Shown one piece after another: positions 34,335 to 44,557 of a stretch of DNA of 64,000 nucleotides. The position numbers and the translations under genes were made by a program. A model generated the notes under the pieces. That model did no database searches and was not told the origin of the DNA. It was given only the letters and a program-made list of their open reading frames with translations. The DNA is from Actinomadura barringtoniae. GTDB taxonomy: Bacteria; Actinomycetota; Actinomycetes; Streptosporangiales; Streptosporangiaceae. How positions within the stretch are numbered: the first letter of the stretch is position 1; each line of letters begins with the position of its first letter. The DNA lies in contig NZ_JAGEOJ010000010.1 of NCBI RefSeq assembly GCF_017573505.1, positions 310,001 through 374,000 on the forward strand, written 5' to 3'.

Positions 34335-35654
34335 CTAGGCGGCCAGGTGGGAGAGGGAACGCAGGGGAACGTGCAACCAGGAGGGACGGTTGCGGGCTTC
34401 GTAGCGGACCTCGTAGACGGCCTTGTCGAACTCGAAGGCGCGGATGAGTGAGGCGTGCTCGGCAGGGTCCGGGCCTCCCGCCGATGCGTAGCCCTTGCAG
34501 AACGCGTCCCGGTTGCGGGCGGCCCACGCGTACGCGCGAGACTCCAGGCCGTTCTCGGCCTCCATGAAGCGGGCCGCGTACTCGAAGGAACGGAGCATGC
34601 CCGCCACGTCGCGCAGCGGGTGGGCCAGGTCCTTGCGTTCGGTGGGGGTACGGGCCGGTTCCCCTTCGAAGTCCAGCAGCACCCAGCCCGTGTCGGTCCG
34701 CATGACCTGGCCCAGGTGATAGTCGCCATGGACACGTTGAACGGTCAGGGGAGACGGCATCGCCGCCAGGTCGTCGAAGGCCGACGCGATGGCCTCGGCC
34801 TGCGGGCGCAGGTCGGGGACCTCGTTGCAGACCTCCGACAGCTGCGCGCGCATGCGTTCGACCATCGTCAGAAGGTCGGCCCTCGGCTGGGTGGTGACGC
34901 CGAACGCCTCCGCCAGATCGCGGTGGACGGCGGCGGTCGCGGCCCCCAGGCGTTCGGACTCGGCCGCGAAGTCGCCACCGGCGGTGGCGGGATCGGAACC
35001 GACGTCGCAGAGCCAGTCGCGGGCACTGGTGACGGCCAGTTTCCAGCCGTCGGTGCCCGTCCGGAGGTATTCGGAGAGAAGGGCCAGGGTGTCGCCGGAG
35101 TCGGTCTCCATCCAGCCGATGACGGCCGGAGTGTGCTCGGAGCCGCTCAAGGCCAGGTTGACCTCTAGGTCGGGATTGACTCCGGGGGACAGGCGGCGGA
35201 ACAGCTTGCAGATGTAGGAGTCGGCGAAGATGACAGAGGTGTTGCTCTGCTCGCCGGCGATCAGGGCACTGTCGAGCCCGGTGTCTATGGCCACACCGGG
35301 CGTGTGCCGGAAGCGCAGAGAACCTATGTGGGTCTCATCCGCCATGCGGGACAGCAGAAGGGCGTTCGCCTCGGGGTCGTGCGCCGCGTCGTAGAGGACG
35401 CTGCCGGGGACGAGGCCTATCTCTCCCGGCCGCAGCCGTTCGGGGATGTCCCGGCTGGAACCGATGACGAGCTGATAGTGGTCGACGACGGGCCCCTGTT
35501 CGACGGCCAGGACCAGATGATGGAGGGCAGGCCGCAACTCGGTCGCGGTAACGACGGAGACCCCCGAGATCTCACGGTCCTTACCTGCGAACCACCGTTG
35601 CCGGGGCAGCCAGCCGGCCAGCAGCCCGGTCAGTACGGGCTCTGGGGGCAGCAC
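34335..35654 (-). CDS. mak: Maltokinase
   Basis: 439 residues, normal for actinobacterial maltokinase (Pep2). It phosphorylates maltose at C1 with ATP to give maltose 1-phosphate, the GlgE substrate. The N-terminal cap (about 1-110; LPRQRWFAGKDREI) is followed by a kinase core related to aminoglycoside phosphotransferases: the catalytic Asp311 in VHGDYHLGQ and metal-binding Asp328 in LLDFEGEP. It is three bases downstream of treS, so TreS and Mak are made together, as in the known TreS-Pep2 complex and fusions. Cytosolic. Confidence 0.95.
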   Translation of the reverse strand: MLPPEPVLTGLLAGWLPRQRWFAGKDREISGVSVVTATELRPALHHLVLAVEQGPVVDHYQLVIGSSRDIPERLRPGEIGLVPGSVLYDAAHDPEANALLLSRMADETHIGSLRFRHTPGVAIDTGLDSALIAGEQSNTSVIFADSYICKLFRRLSPGVNPDLEVNLALSGSEHTPAVIGWMETDSGDTLALLSEYLRTGTDGWKLAVTSARDWLCDVGSDPATAGGDFAAESERLGAATAAVHRDLAEAFGVTTQPRADLLTMVERMRAQLSEVCNEVPDLRPQAEAIASAFDDLAAMPSPLTVQRVHGDYHLGQVMRTDTGWVLLDFEGEPARTPTERKDLAHPLRDVAGMLRSFEYAARFMEAENGLESRAYAWAARNRDAFCKGYASAGGPDPAEHASLIRAFEFDKAVYEVRYEARNRPSWLHVPLRSLSHLAA

Positions 35655-35657
35655 GGG

Positions 35658-37700
35658 CTAGGTCACCTCATCTCCATTGGCAGGAGGGAGCAGGAACCAG
35701 TAGAAGCCGTGGCCGGGCAGCGTCAGCAGATAGGGAAGCTCACCGATCGCAGGGAAGCGCACGCCGCCCATGCACTCGATCGGGGTGGATCCCTGGAAAC
35801 GCCGCAGGTCCAGCTCCACGGGCTGGGGGAAGCGGGACAGGTTGTTGACGCACAGGACGGTGTCCATGCCGCCCCACTGGTTGGCCTCGCCGCCGTTGAT
35901 CTCCCGTACGAACGCCAGGACGCTCGGGTTGGACGCCGACAGCTCCACGTACGCGCCGACGCCGAACACCGGGTGGCGCTGGCGGATCTCGATCATCTTG
36001 CGGGTCCAGTGCAGCAGCGAGCCGGGGTTGTTCTGCTGCGCCTCGACGTTCACCGCCTGGTAGCCGTAGATGGCGTCCTGGATGACCGGCAGGTAGAGGC
36101 GCGCCGGGTCGCACTTGGAGAAGCCGGCGTTGCGGTCCGGCGTCCACTGCATGGGCGTGCGGACGGCGTCGCGGTCGCCCAGCCAGATGTTGTCGCCCAT
36201 CCCGATCTCGTCGCCGTAGTAGAGGACGGGCGAGCCGGGCAGGGACATCAGCAGCGCGGTGAACAGCTCCAGCTGGTTGCGGTCGTTGTCCAGCAGCGGC
36301 GCGAGGCGGCGGCGGATCCCGATGTTGGCCTTCATCCGGGGATCCTTGGCGTACTCGGCGTACATGTAGTCGCGCTCTTCGTCCTCGACCATCTCGAGCG
36401 TGAGCTCGTCGTGGTTGCGCAGGAAGATGCCCCACTGGCAGTTCTCGGGGATCTTCGGCGTCTGCGCCATGATCTCCGAGATCGGGTAGCGCTGCTCGCG
36501 GCGTACGGCCATGAAGATGCGCGGCATCACCGGGAAGTGGAACGCCATGTGGCACTCGTCGCCGCCCACGCCCGGGTCGCCGAAGTACTCGACCACGTCG
36601 GCCGGCCACTGGTTGGCCTCGGCCAGCATGACCCGGTCGGGGTAGAGCCGGTCGATCTCGGCGCGGACGCGCTTCAGGTAGGCGTGCGTCTCCGGGAGGT
36701 TCTCGCAGTTGGTCCCCTCGCGCTCGTAGAGATAGGGGACCGCGTCCAGCCGGAAACCGTCGATGCCGAGGTCCAGCCAGAAGCGGAGCACCTCCAGCAT
36801 CGCGTCCTGGACGTTCGGGTTGTCGTAGTTCAGGTCCGGCTGGTGCGAGAAGAACCGGTGCCAGTAGTACTGCCCGCGCACCGGGTCGTAGGTCCAGTTG
36901 GAGGTCTCGGTGTCGACGAAGATGATGCGGGCGCCCGAGTACTTGTCGTCTGTCTCGTTCCAAACGTAGAAGTCCCCGAACGGGCCGTCCGGATCCGAGC
37001 GCGAGGCCTGGAACCAGGCGTGCTGGTCCGAGGTGTGGTTCATGACCAGGTCCGCGATCACCCGGATGCCGCGCGCGTGCGCCTCCTCGATCAGCTCGAC
37101 GAAGTCGCCGAGCTCGCCGAACTCCGGAAGGATCTTGGTGTAGTCGGCGATGTCGTACCCGCCGTCGCGCAGGGGCGACTGGTAGAGCGGCAGCAGCCAC
37201 AGGCAGTCGATGCCGAGCCACTGGAGGTGGTCCAGCCGCTGGATGAGGCCGCGCAGGTCACCCGTGCCGTCGCCGTCGGAGTCGTGGAACCCGCGGACCG
37301 CCACCTCGTAGAAGACCGCGGTCTTGTACCAGTGCGGATCGCGCGGCGTCTCGGGCGCGAACGCGTCGGGGACGGGCTCGGCCGCGCCGATGTTGCCCTC
37401 CGGCGGGATCTCGGGGATCGGCTCCGCGTCGGGCAGCGCCCCGGGCGGGGCCGCGTTCTCGGGCGGGCGACCGTCCGGGCTGGAGGCTTCAGGTGTGGGG
37501 GCTTGGGGCGGGAGATCGGCTTGAGGCGGGATGTGGACTCCGGGGTTGGGGGCTTCAGGTGTGGGGGCTTCAGGTGTGGGGGCTTCGTGAGCGGGGGCTT
37601 CGGAAGCCGGGGCTTCGGGGGTGGGGGCTTGGGCTGGGGGATGGGCTTCGGTCGAGGCGGGTGTCCCGGATACGGGGGAAGGTGAGGTGCGTGGGTTCAA
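35658..37700 (-). CDS. treS: Trehalose synthase TreS with Pro-rich N-terminal extension
   Basis: 680 residues; TTG start overlapping the glgE stop (TTGA). It interconverts trehalose and maltose in the cytosol. The GH13 core starts near residue 120 ([18 protein letters not shown]) with catalytic Asp319 ([12 protein letters not shown]) and Glu361 ([10 protein letters not shown]), and the usual [10 protein letters not shown] region. The first 120 residues are an unusual Pro/Glu/Ala-rich segment with repeated PTPEA units that most TreS proteins lack. If a later start is used, the segment would be shorter, but I see no better start near residue 120. It feeds maltose to Mak. Confidence 0.95.
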   Translation of the reverse strand: MNPRTSPSPVSGTPASTEAHPPAQAPTPEAPASEAPAHEAPTPEAPTPEAPNPGVHIPPQADLPPQAPTPEASSPDGRPPENAAPPGALPDAEPIPEIPPEGNIGAAEPVPDAFAPETPRDPHWYKTAVFYEVAVRGFHDSDGDGTGDLRGLIQRLDHLQWLGIDCLWLLPLYQSPLRDGGYDIADYTKILPEFGELGDFVELIEEAHARGIRVIADLVMNHTSDQHAWFQASRSDPDGPFGDFYVWNETDDKYSGARIIFVDTETSNWTYDPVRGQYYWHRFFSHQPDLNYDNPNVQDAMLEVLRFWLDLGIDGFRLDAVPYLYEREGTNCENLPETHAYLKRVRAEIDRLYPDRVMLAEANQWPADVVEYFGDPGVGGDECHMAFHFPVMPRIFMAVRREQRYPISEIMAQTPKIPENCQWGIFLRNHDELTLEMVEDEERDYMYAEYAKDPRMKANIGIRRRLAPLLDNDRNQLELFTALLMSLPGSPVLYYGDEIGMGDNIWLGDRDAVRTPMQWTPDRNAGFSKCDPARLYLPVIQDAIYGYQAVNVEAQQNNPGSLLHWTRKMIEIRQRHPVFGVGAYVELSASNPSVLAFVREINGGEANQWGGMDTVLCVNNLSRFPQPVELDLRRFQGSTPIECMGGVRFPAIGELPYLLTLPGHGFYWFLLPPANGDEVT
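37548..37637 (-). repeat. 15-base tandem repeats encoding PTPEA units in TreS
   Basis: On the plus strand GGGGGCTTC or a one-base variant recurs at 37548, 37563, 37578, 37593, 37608 and 37623, exactly every 15 bases. The full unit is about GGGGGCTTCAGGTGT. On the coding strand it gives five-residue repeats such as EAPTP and EAPAH. Repeat number can vary in frame. Confidence 0.85.
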
Positions 37701-39811
37701 CTCTCGTTTCTCCGGAGCGTGAGTATGTGTGCCGGCTGGTCGTGAGGGTCGAGGCGCACGTAGTTCTCCTGCCGCCAGTGAAAGGTGTCGCCCGACAGCT
37801 CGTCGGTCACGGCGAACTCGGCGCCGGGCTCGAGCCCGAGCGCGGACAGGTCCAGATGAACGGTCGCCTCACGAGTCTGATGAGGGTTGAGATTGACCAC
37901 AGCGATGACCACGTCGTCCAGCAGCCGCTTGGAGAAGCAGATGAACTCGGGCTGGTCGACGGGGTGGAACTTCAGGTTGCGCAGCCTGCGCAGGGCGGGA
38001 TGGGCCCGCCGGTAGTGGTTCAGGCGGGTGATGAGCGGGGCGATCGTCGCGCCCTCCCGTTCGGCCCCCTCCCAGTCGCGCGGACGGTACTGGTACTTCT
38101 CTGAGTCGCGGTACTCCTCACTGCCGGGGCGTACGGGGACGTTCTCGATCAGCTCGTACCCGGAGTAGACCCCCCAGGTGGGCGACAGCAGCGCGGCCAG
38201 GATCGCGCGGATCTCGAACGCGTGGCGGCCGCCGTGCACGAGGTACTCGTTCAGGATGTCGGGGGTGTTCACGAAGGCGTTCGGCCGCATGTAGGCCGCC
38301 GCGTCCCCGGCGAGCTCCTCGAAGTACTCCTCCAGCTCCCACTGGGCGTTCTTCCAGGTGAAGTACGTGTAGGACTGGTGGAACCCGATCTTGCCGAGCG
38401 TGTGCATCATCGCGGGCCGGGTGAACGCCTCGGCCAGGAACAGCACGTCGGGGTCGGTGCTCGCGACCTCGGCGAGGAGCCGTTCCCAGAACCGCACGGG
38501 CTTGGTGTGCGGGTTGTCGACGCGGAAGATCCGTACGCCGTGGTCCATCCAGTGCCGGACGATCCGCAGCACCTCGCGGTAGATGCCCTCGGGGTCGTTG
38601 TCGAAGTTCAGCGGGTAGATGTCCTGGTACTTCTTCGGCGGGTTCTCGGCGTAGGCGATCGTGCCGTCGGCCCGTTCGGTGAACCACTCGGGATGCTCGG
38701 TGACCCACGGGTGGTCGGGCGAGCACTGGAGCGCCAGGTCGAGCGCGACCTCCATGCCGAGGTCGCCGGCGGCCGAGACGAACGCCTTGAAGTCCTCCAG
38801 CGAGCCGAGGTCGGGGTGGATCGCGTCGTGGCCGCCGTCCGGCGAGCCGATCGCCCACGGCGAGCCGGGGTCGTACGGGCCCGCGTCGAGGGTGTTGTTG
38901 GCGCCCTTGCGGAACGTGGTGCCGATCGGGTGGATCGGCGGGAGATAGACGACGTCGAAGCCCATGTCGGCGACGGCCGGGAGCCTGTTGATCGCGGTGC
39001 GGAACGTGCCGCTCTGCGGTCCGCGGCGGCCCATCGGGTCGTACGAGGCGCCCTCGGAACGCGGGAAGAACTCGTACCACGACCCGACCAGCGCGCGCTC
39101 GCGGTGCACCGCCAGCGGCAGCCACTCGGAGTCGGTGATCAGCTCGCGGAGCGGGTGGCGGTGCAGCAGCTCGATCACGTCGGGGTGGCCGGCGGCTTCG
39201 AGCCGTTCGATCGGGGAGAGCGTCGCGTCGGCGAGCGTCCTGGCGAGCCGTACGAGCCGGGGCCGGTCCTTGGCGGGCACCGACTCGGCGGCGCGGGCGA
39301 ACAGGAGCGAGCCCTCGGTGAGCATCAGCTCGACGTCCTGGCCGCGCGGAACCTTGATCTCGGCGTCGTGCCGCCAATGCGCGATCGGGTCGCCCCACGC
39401 CTCGACGCGGTAGTGCCACATGCCCTCGGACGTCGGCGTGACCTCGGTCGCGTAACGGTCGCTGGGCGGGTTGATCTCGGTCATGTGCGCGAGCGGGAAC
39501 AGCTCACCGTCCGGAGTCCGCAGAACCGCCGCGCAGCCGAGCATCTCGTGCCCCTCGCGGATGACCGTGGCGCTCACGGTGAACGTCTCGCCGATCACCG
39601 CCTTGGCGGGCCAGTTTCCGCCTCCGACCTGCGGCTGAACGTCCAGGATGGGGATGCGGCCGATCCTGGGCTCGGGGCCCGGCTCCGGCTTCGGCCCGGT
39701 CGCCTCCCGGTCGGCCTCCCGGTCCGCCGGATCGGGCTCCGTTCCGGGCTTCGATCCGGCCTCCGGGTCGGTCATCTGGGTCGTGCCGGACATTGCGGAC
39801 TCGACTCGCAT
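37697..39811 (-). CDS. glgE: Alpha-1,4-glucan:maltose-1-phosphate maltosyltransferase GlgE
   Basis: 704 residues; ATG with GGGGA seven bases upstream. It extends alpha-1,4-glucan with maltosyl units from maltose 1-phosphate. After an acidic Pro-rich N-terminus (about 1-48) the known GlgE domains follow: an N domain ([20 protein letters not shown]), a small S domain, and the GH13_3 barrel with nucleophile Asp432 ([12 protein letters not shown]) and acid/base Glu461 ([10 protein letters not shown]). [16 protein letters not shown] and the [13 protein letters not shown] region are typical of the family. It heads the glgE-treS-mak operon. Confidence 0.97.
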   Translation of the reverse strand: MRVESAMSGTTQMTDPEAGSKPGTEPDPADREADREATGPKPEPGPEPRIGRIPILDVQPQVGGGNWPAKAVIGETFTVSATVIREGHEMLGCAAVLRTPDGELFPLAHMTEINPPSDRYATEVTPTSEGMWHYRVEAWGDPIAHWRHDAEIKVPRGQDVELMLTEGSLLFARAAESVPAKDRPRLVRLARTLADATLSPIERLEAAGHPDVIELLHRHPLRELITDSEWLPLAVHRERALVGSWYEFFPRSEGASYDPMGRRGPQSGTFRTAINRLPAVADMGFDVVYLPPIHPIGTTFRKGANNTLDAGPYDPGSPWAIGSPDGGHDAIHPDLGSLEDFKAFVSAAGDLGMEVALDLALQCSPDHPWVTEHPEWFTERADGTIAYAENPPKKYQDIYPLNFDNDPEGIYREVLRIVRHWMDHGVRIFRVDNPHTKPVRFWERLLAEVASTDPDVLFLAEAFTRPAMMHTLGKIGFHQSYTYFTWKNAQWELEEYFEELAGDAAAYMRPNAFVNTPDILNEYLVHGGRHAFEIRAILAALLSPTWGVYSGYELIENVPVRPGSEEYRDSEKYQYRPRDWEGAEREGATIAPLITRLNHYRRAHPALRRLRNLKFHPVDQPEFICFSKRLLDDVVIAVVNLNPHQTREATVHLDLSALGLEPGAEFAVTDELSGDTFHWRQENYVRLDPHDQPAHILTLRRNES

Positions 39812-39879
39812 GCGCCATCCCCTACCCGCTAGCGATGTACAAATTCGTCCATGCCCGCGTTCGGCCGCTTATCGTCATG

Positions 39880-39891
39880 TAGCCATGGCTA
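39880..39891. promoter_or_regulatory. 12-base palindrome upstream of glgE
   Basis: TAGCCATGGCTA is a perfect palindrome located 69 bases upstream of the glgE ATG, in the 237-base gap between glgE and the divergent VanZ-like gene. It could be an operator for the glgE operon. Nothing else conspicuous was found in the gap. Confidence 0.35.
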
Positions 39892-40048
39892 ACTTTGTGC
39901 TACTCCGCAGATGCTGTCCGTCGCGCCATTTGGGCGCTATGGTCTTCTGTCCCTCCTGCGCCTCTCCCGCGTCCGGCTTCGGCCGCCGGGCCGCCGAACT
40001 CCGCGGTCCGGCGGTTCGTCGTTCTAGGGGACGGGGGAGGTACGCGGG

Positions 40049-40570
40049 GTGCCGCAACACGTGCCGTTCGAGGCGATACGCGCGCTGACGCTATGGGTCG
40101 TCTTGGCTGGGATAGGAGTGCTCGCGTGGCGGCCCTTGGTGCGGCGTACGGGGTGGGCGGCGCTGCCGACCTTGGCGTTGCTGGTGTGGGGCGCGCTGGT
40201 GCTGTCGATGACGTTGCCCATGACGGTGGAGCCGGGTGTGGGGGCGCGGCTGGACCAGTGCCTCGCCGACCCGATCGGGCGCATGGACTGGTCGGTGCGG
40301 ACGTTCGGGGAGCGCGGGCTTGAGGACGTGATGAACGTCGCGCTGTGGATTCCCTGCGGGTTCTTCGGGGTGCTGGCGACGCGGCGGGCGGTCGCGGCGC
40401 CGGTGGTGATCGCGGCGGGGTTCGTGGTCGTGGAGTTCCTGCAGACCCTGGATCCGGGGCGCGAGTGCGACCCCGGCGACTGGGTGTACAACTCGTTCGG
40501 CGTCGCCGCGGGGGCCCTGGCCGCGGCGGCCCTCACCGCGTTGCGCGCATCGCTCCGCACCGATCCCTAG
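40049..40570 (+). CDS. VanZ-like membrane protein
   Basis: 173 residues; GTG start. Several hydrophobic helices (about 9-27, 37-58, 94-111, 115-136 and 150-168) with the VanZ-type elements EDVMNVALWIPCGFFGVL, AGFVVVEFLQTLDPGRECDPGDWVYNSFG (in parts), where a conserved EF/LQ and D..D..N pattern is visible. Members confer low-level teicoplanin resistance in one case but most have no known role. It is 59 bases upstream of glgP on the same strand and may be co-transcribed with it. Confidence 0.85.
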   Translation: MPQHVPFEAIRALTLWVVLAGIGVLAWRPLVRRTGWAALPTLALLVWGALVLSMTLPMTVEPGVGARLDQCLADPIGRMDWSVRTFGERGLEDVMNVALWIPCGFFGVLATRRAVAAPVVIAAGFVVVEFLQTLDPGRECDPGDWVYNSFGVAAGALAAAALTALRASLRTDP

Positions 40571-40629
40571 AGTGACGATCTTGTGGCGTCGGTCGCGTCG
40601 CGGAAGGGATGCGCCTACCGTGGCCGTAC

Positions 40630-43230
40630 GTGAAGGCAATCAGGCGATTCACCGTACGCACCGTCCTTCCGGCCCCGCTGCGCGGGCTTGAGGAGCTCGT
40701 CCTCAACCTGCGCTGGTCGTGGCACCACGAGACCCTCGACGTGTTCCGCTCCGTCGACCCCGAGCTCTGGGACCTGGTCCGGCACGACCCGGTCCGGCTG
40801 CTCGGCGAGGTCTCGCCCGAACGACTCGCGCAACTCTCCCAGGACCGGCGGTTCCTGCGACGCCTCCAGGACGCCATCGAGGACCTGCACGAATATCTCG
40901 GCTCGCCGCGCTGGTACCAGGGCCTGGACGCCGCCGCCCGCCCCGCGTCGATCGCCTACTTCTCGCCCGAGTACGGGATCACCGCCGCGCTGCCGCAGTA
41001 CTCAGGCGGCCTCGGCATCCTGGCCGGCGACCATCTGAAGACCGCCAGTGACCTGGGCGTCCCCATCATCGGCGTCGGGCTTCTCTACCGGCACGGCTAC
41101 TTTTCCCAGTCGCTGTCGCCCGACGGCTGGCAGCTTGAGCGCTACCCCACGTTCGACCCCAACGGGCTGCCGCTGACGCTGCTGCGCGAGCCGGACGGTA
41201 CCCCCGTGCGCGTCACGATCGGGCTGCCGCAGGGCCGCGACCTGCACGCCCAGGTGTGGCTGGCGCAGGTGGGGCGGGTGCCGCAGCTGCTGCTCGACTC
41301 CGACGTCGAGGACAACGACCCGGCCGCCCGCGACATCACCGACCGCCTGTACGGGGGCGGCGGCGACCACCGGCTGCTCCAGGAGATGCTGCTCGGCATC
41401 GGCGGTGTGCGGGCGATCCGCGCGTACTGCAGGATCAGCGGCCACCCGGCACCCGAGGTGTTCCACACCAACGAGGGCCACGCGGGCTTCCTCGGACTGG
41501 AACGCATCCGCGAGCTGGTCTCCGAGCAGGGCCTGTCGTTCGACGAGTCGCTGGAGTCGGTGCGGGCCGGGACGGTCTTCACCACGCACACGCCCGTTCC
41601 GGCGGGCATCGACCGCTTCCCGCGCGAGCTGATCTCCAAGTACTTCGGCGGGGTGAACGAGGAGCGCGACGTCCCGGTGGACCGCGTCCTGGCGCTCGGC
41701 GCCGAGGACTACCCCGACGGCGACCGGACCGTGTTCAACATGGCCGTGATGGGCATGCGGCTCGCCCAGCGCGTGAACGGCGTCAGCGAGCTGCACGGCG
41801 AGGTCAGCCGGGAGATGTTCGGCGGGCTGTGGGGCGGCTTCGACACCGGCGACGTCCCGATCGGCTTCGTCACCAACGGCGTCCACCCCGGCACGTGGGT
41901 GGCGCGCGAGGTGCTCGAGCTGGCCGAACGCGAGGTCCCCGCGCTCGTCGAGACCGGGCAGGGCTGGGCCGACGTGCGCAAGGTCCCCGAGGGCGAGATG
42001 TGGCGCGTACGGGGCGTGCTGCGCGGCCGGCTCGTGCGCGAGGCCCGGCGCCGGCTGCGCGAGTCGTGGCGGCAGCGCGGCGCGAGCGCCGCCGAGATCT
42101 CGTGGATCGACGACGCGCTGGACCCGGAGGTCCTGACGATCGGGTTCGCGCGCCGCGTTCCGTCCTACAAGCGGCTGACGCTGATGATGCAGGACCCGGA
42201 CCGGCTCAAGGAACTGCTGCTGCACCCCACGCGTCCCGTGCAGATCGTCATCGCGGGCAAGGCGCACCCTGCCGACGAAGGTGGAAAGCGGCTCATCCAG
42301 GAGATCGTGCGGTTCGCCGACGCGGAGGACGTACGGCACCGGATCGTGTTCCTGCCCGACTACGACATGGCGCTCGGGCAGTCGCTCGTGCAGGGCTGCG
42401 ACGTCTGGATGAACAACCCGCTCAGGCCGCTGGAGGCGTGCGGCACCTCCGGCATGAAGTCGGCCCTGAACGGCGGGCTCAACCTCTCGATCCGCGACGG
42501 CTGGTGGGACGAGTGGTACGACGGCCAGAACGGATGGGCCATCCCCTCGGCGGACGGCCTTTCCGCCCCTGAGCGGCGCGATGCCCTGGAAGCCGCGGCC
42601 TTGTACGAACTGATCGAGGACCATGTGTCGGTGACGTTCTATGACCGGAACGGATCGGACCTGCCGCGCCACTGGCTGGAGATGGTGAAGCACACCATCG
42701 CCACGCTCGGGCCGAAGGTTCTGGCGCCTCGCATGCTGCACGACTACGTGCAGGGGTACTACGCCCCGGCCGCTGCGTCCGCGCGTGCGATGAGCGGGGA
42801 CGGGCATGCGGGCGCACGGTCTCTGGCCGCGTGGAAGCAGCGCGTCCTGAAGGCGTGGCCGTCGGTGGCCGTCGAGCATGTCGAGTCGTCCGGCGAGGAG
42901 AGCCCGCACGTGGGAGCCCGCCTGACCGTCCGCGTGGTGGTCGACCTGGGCGGACTGGACCCCGACGACGTCGCCGTGGAGGTGGCGTACGGGCGCGTGG
43001 ACGACAGCGACGTGCTGATCGAGCCGTCGTACGTCGACCTGGACGGCGCCGAACGCTTCGAGGACGGCCGCCTGCGCTACGTGGGCGACGTGCCGCTCGG
43101 CCGCAGCGGCTCGTTCGGCTACAACGTGCGCGTCGTGCCCCGCAACCGGATGCTCGCCAGCCAGGCCGAGATGGGCCTCATCGCCCTCCCGCCCGCCCCG
43201 CACGGCATGACCAACGGCGACCTCCGCTAA
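40630..43230 (+). CDS. glgP: Alpha-glucan (glycogen) phosphorylase
   Basis: 866 residues from the GTG at 40630 (VKAIRRFTVRTVLP, the usual family N-terminus); an ATG at 40609 is an alternative. It releases glucose 1-phosphate from alpha-1,4-glucan ends with phosphate and pyridoxal phosphate. It belongs to the shorter bacterial/archaeal form: SIAYFSPEYGI, YSGGLGILAGDHLK, FHTNEGHAGFL, THTPVPAGIDRFP and the PLP-region LEACGTSGMKSALNGGLN are all present. An N-terminal DUF3417 module precedes the catalytic part. It is divergent from glgE-treS-mak, so synthesis and breakdown genes are side by side. Confidence 0.95.
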   Translation: MKAIRRFTVRTVLPAPLRGLEELVLNLRWSWHHETLDVFRSVDPELWDLVRHDPVRLLGEVSPERLAQLSQDRRFLRRLQDAIEDLHEYLGSPRWYQGLDAAARPASIAYFSPEYGITAALPQYSGGLGILAGDHLKTASDLGVPIIGVGLLYRHGYFSQSLSPDGWQLERYPTFDPNGLPLTLLREPDGTPVRVTIGLPQGRDLHAQVWLAQVGRVPQLLLDSDVEDNDPAARDITDRLYGGGGDHRLLQEMLLGIGGVRAIRAYCRISGHPAPEVFHTNEGHAGFLGLERIRELVSEQGLSFDESLESVRAGTVFTTHTPVPAGIDRFPRELISKYFGGVNEERDVPVDRVLALGAEDYPDGDRTVFNMAVMGMRLAQRVNGVSELHGEVSREMFGGLWGGFDTGDVPIGFVTNGVHPGTWVAREVLELAEREVPALVETGQGWADVRKVPEGEMWRVRGVLRGRLVREARRRLRESWRQRGASAAEISWIDDALDPEVLTIGFARRVPSYKRLTLMMQDPDRLKELLLHPTRPVQIVIAGKAHPADEGGKRLIQEIVRFADAEDVRHRIVFLPDYDMALGQSLVQGCDVWMNNPLRPLEACGTSGMKSALNGGLNLSIRDGWWDEWYDGQNGWAIPSADGLSAPERRDALEAAALYELIEDHVSVTFYDRNGSDLPRHWLEMVKHTIATLGPKVLAPRMLHDYVQGYYAPAAASARAMSGDGHAGARSLAAWKQRVLKAWPSVAVEHVESSGEESPHVGARLTVRVVVDLGGLDPDDVAVEVAYGRVDDSDVLIEPSYVDLDGAERFEDGRLRYVGDVPLGRSGSFGYNVRVVPRNRMLASQAEMGLIALPPAPHGMTNGDLR

Positions 43231-43352
43231 CCCGCCGCCAGACCGCCGCCAGACCGCTGCCTGGCCGCTGCTCAGAGGGGCGCGGCCAGGGCAGGCCAAC
43301 GGCGGGCTGGACCCGATCCGCGCCTGCCGGACTCGGGCATAATGCGTCGATC

Positions 43353-43961
43353 ATGCGGCGGCGGACGAAGGTCTACATCGCGCTGGGCATGGCCGTCATC
43401 GGGGCCCTGCTCGGCGGTGGCGTCGTCTGGTCGGGCTTCTCGCAGGCCGACGATGACGACGAGCCCGTCCCGGTCGTACGGTCCGCGTGCGACCTGGTCG
43501 ACCAGGCTCGGCTCGACCAGGTGCTGCCGCATGCCACCGTGGAGTCGGAGTCCCTGGGACTGACCGAACCGGGCGCCGAGGGCGAGTCCCGCAGCGACTG
43601 CACGTTCGAGATGGGGAACGACTACCAGTACCGCCTGTCGCTGACCGTCGTCCGGCACGGCGAGACCACCGGTTACAAGAGGCAGGGAAAGAACCGCGGC
43701 CCCAAGGTCACCCATCCCGCCGTGGAGAACGCCCGCAAGGCCTACGACCTGGACGTGAAGTCGCCCGAGTACGGCTGCACGCTCACGACGGTCATCGTCC
43801 CCGGCGTGGCCGCCTGCGCGGGCAACTACCTGCGGGACCCGGCGTACGTGGTCAAGGCCCTCCACGACAAGACGGTGGTGACGGTCATCGCCGTTCGCCC
43901 GACGACGGGCCGTGAACCGCAACTTCAGCGCCTGGCCCAGGCTTTGGCGGCCGCCGCATGA
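43353..43961 (+). CDS. Anchored secreted protein (DUF3558-like)
   Basis: 202 residues from the ATG at 43353; a CATAAT -10 box (43338-43343) ends nine bases before it, so the transcript may be leaderless. One N-terminal TM helix (about 6-28) and an extracellular domain with four cysteines (SACDLVD, SDCTFEM, YGCTLTT, AACAGNY), probably two disulfides. The Cys spacing and the VDQARLDQVLPHA segment recall DUF3558-type proteins. It shares a 4-base overlap (ATGA) with a second protein of similar design, so the pair may act together at the cell surface. Function unknown. Confidence 0.82.
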   Translation: MRRRTKVYIALGMAVIGALLGGGVVWSGFSQADDDDEPVPVVRSACDLVDQARLDQVLPHATVESESLGLTEPGAEGESRSDCTFEMGNDYQYRLSLTVVRHGETTGYKRQGKNRGPKVTHPAVENARKAYDLDVKSPEYGCTLTTVIVPGVAACAGNYLRDPAYVVKALHDKTVVTVIAVRPTTGREPQLQRLAQALAAAA

Positions 43962-44557
43962 CCGTGCCCGAGGACGACAAGCCTTCGCCCTTGCCTACGC
44001 GACCCGGTTGGCCGCAAGCCGACCCGATCGACCTGCAAGAGGCGCTCAAGCCCGGCGTCTACGGCCTCTTCGGCGGCGTGGTCGTGGGCACGGTGACGAT
44101 CATCCTGGGGTTCGTGACCGGGCTCCTGCCGTTCGGCCGCACCGAGCTGCACGATCCGTGCCGTACGGCCGACATCGCGGCGCTGGTGACCGACGCCTCG
44201 AACGCCATCGGCAGCGGCGGCGCCACCAGCGCCCGGTGCAGCACCAACGGTTCGCGCGGCGCGGGCTTCGCGGAGATGAACATCCACCTGGAGCGGTTCG
44301 GCCCTGAGGAACACGCCATCGACGGCATGCGCCGGGGCTGCACCGCGCTCGCCGGCCTCGGCCCGGTGAGCCGTCCGACCGGCATCGGCGACGAAGCCTG
44401 CGTGGCCTCCGAGGACGGCCGCCTGCGCATAGCCACCGTCCTCGCCCGCCAGGACAACATCCAGATCACCGTTCGCTACGTCACTCAGGCAAGGACCGTG
44501 GCCGACGCCCAGCAGGTCGCCCTCACGGCGGCCCGCCGGGTGGCCGCCTCGCCTTAG
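43958..44557 (+). CDS. Anchored secreted protein (DUF3558-like, second of pair)
   Basis: 199 residues. A cytosolic Pro-rich start, one TM helix (about 37-57, GGVVVGTVTIILGFVTGLLPF) and an extracellular domain with four cysteines (HDPCRTADI, ARCSTNG, RGCTALA, EACVASE). It is built like its upstream partner, with which it overlaps by four bases, but the sequences differ. It ends IQITVRYVTQARTVADAQQVALTAARR, similar in style to the end of DUF3558 proteins. Its TAG stop overlaps the TAA stop of the convergent membrane gene. Function unknown. Confidence 0.8.
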   Translation: MTVPEDDKPSPLPTRPGWPQADPIDLQEALKPGVYGLFGGVVVGTVTIILGFVTGLLPFGRTELHDPCRTADIAALVTDASNAIGSGGATSARCSTNGSRGAGFAEMNIHLERFGPEEHAIDGMRRGCTALAGLGPVSRPTGIGDEACVASEDGRLRIATVLARQDNIQITVRYVTQARTVADAQQVALTAARRVAASP

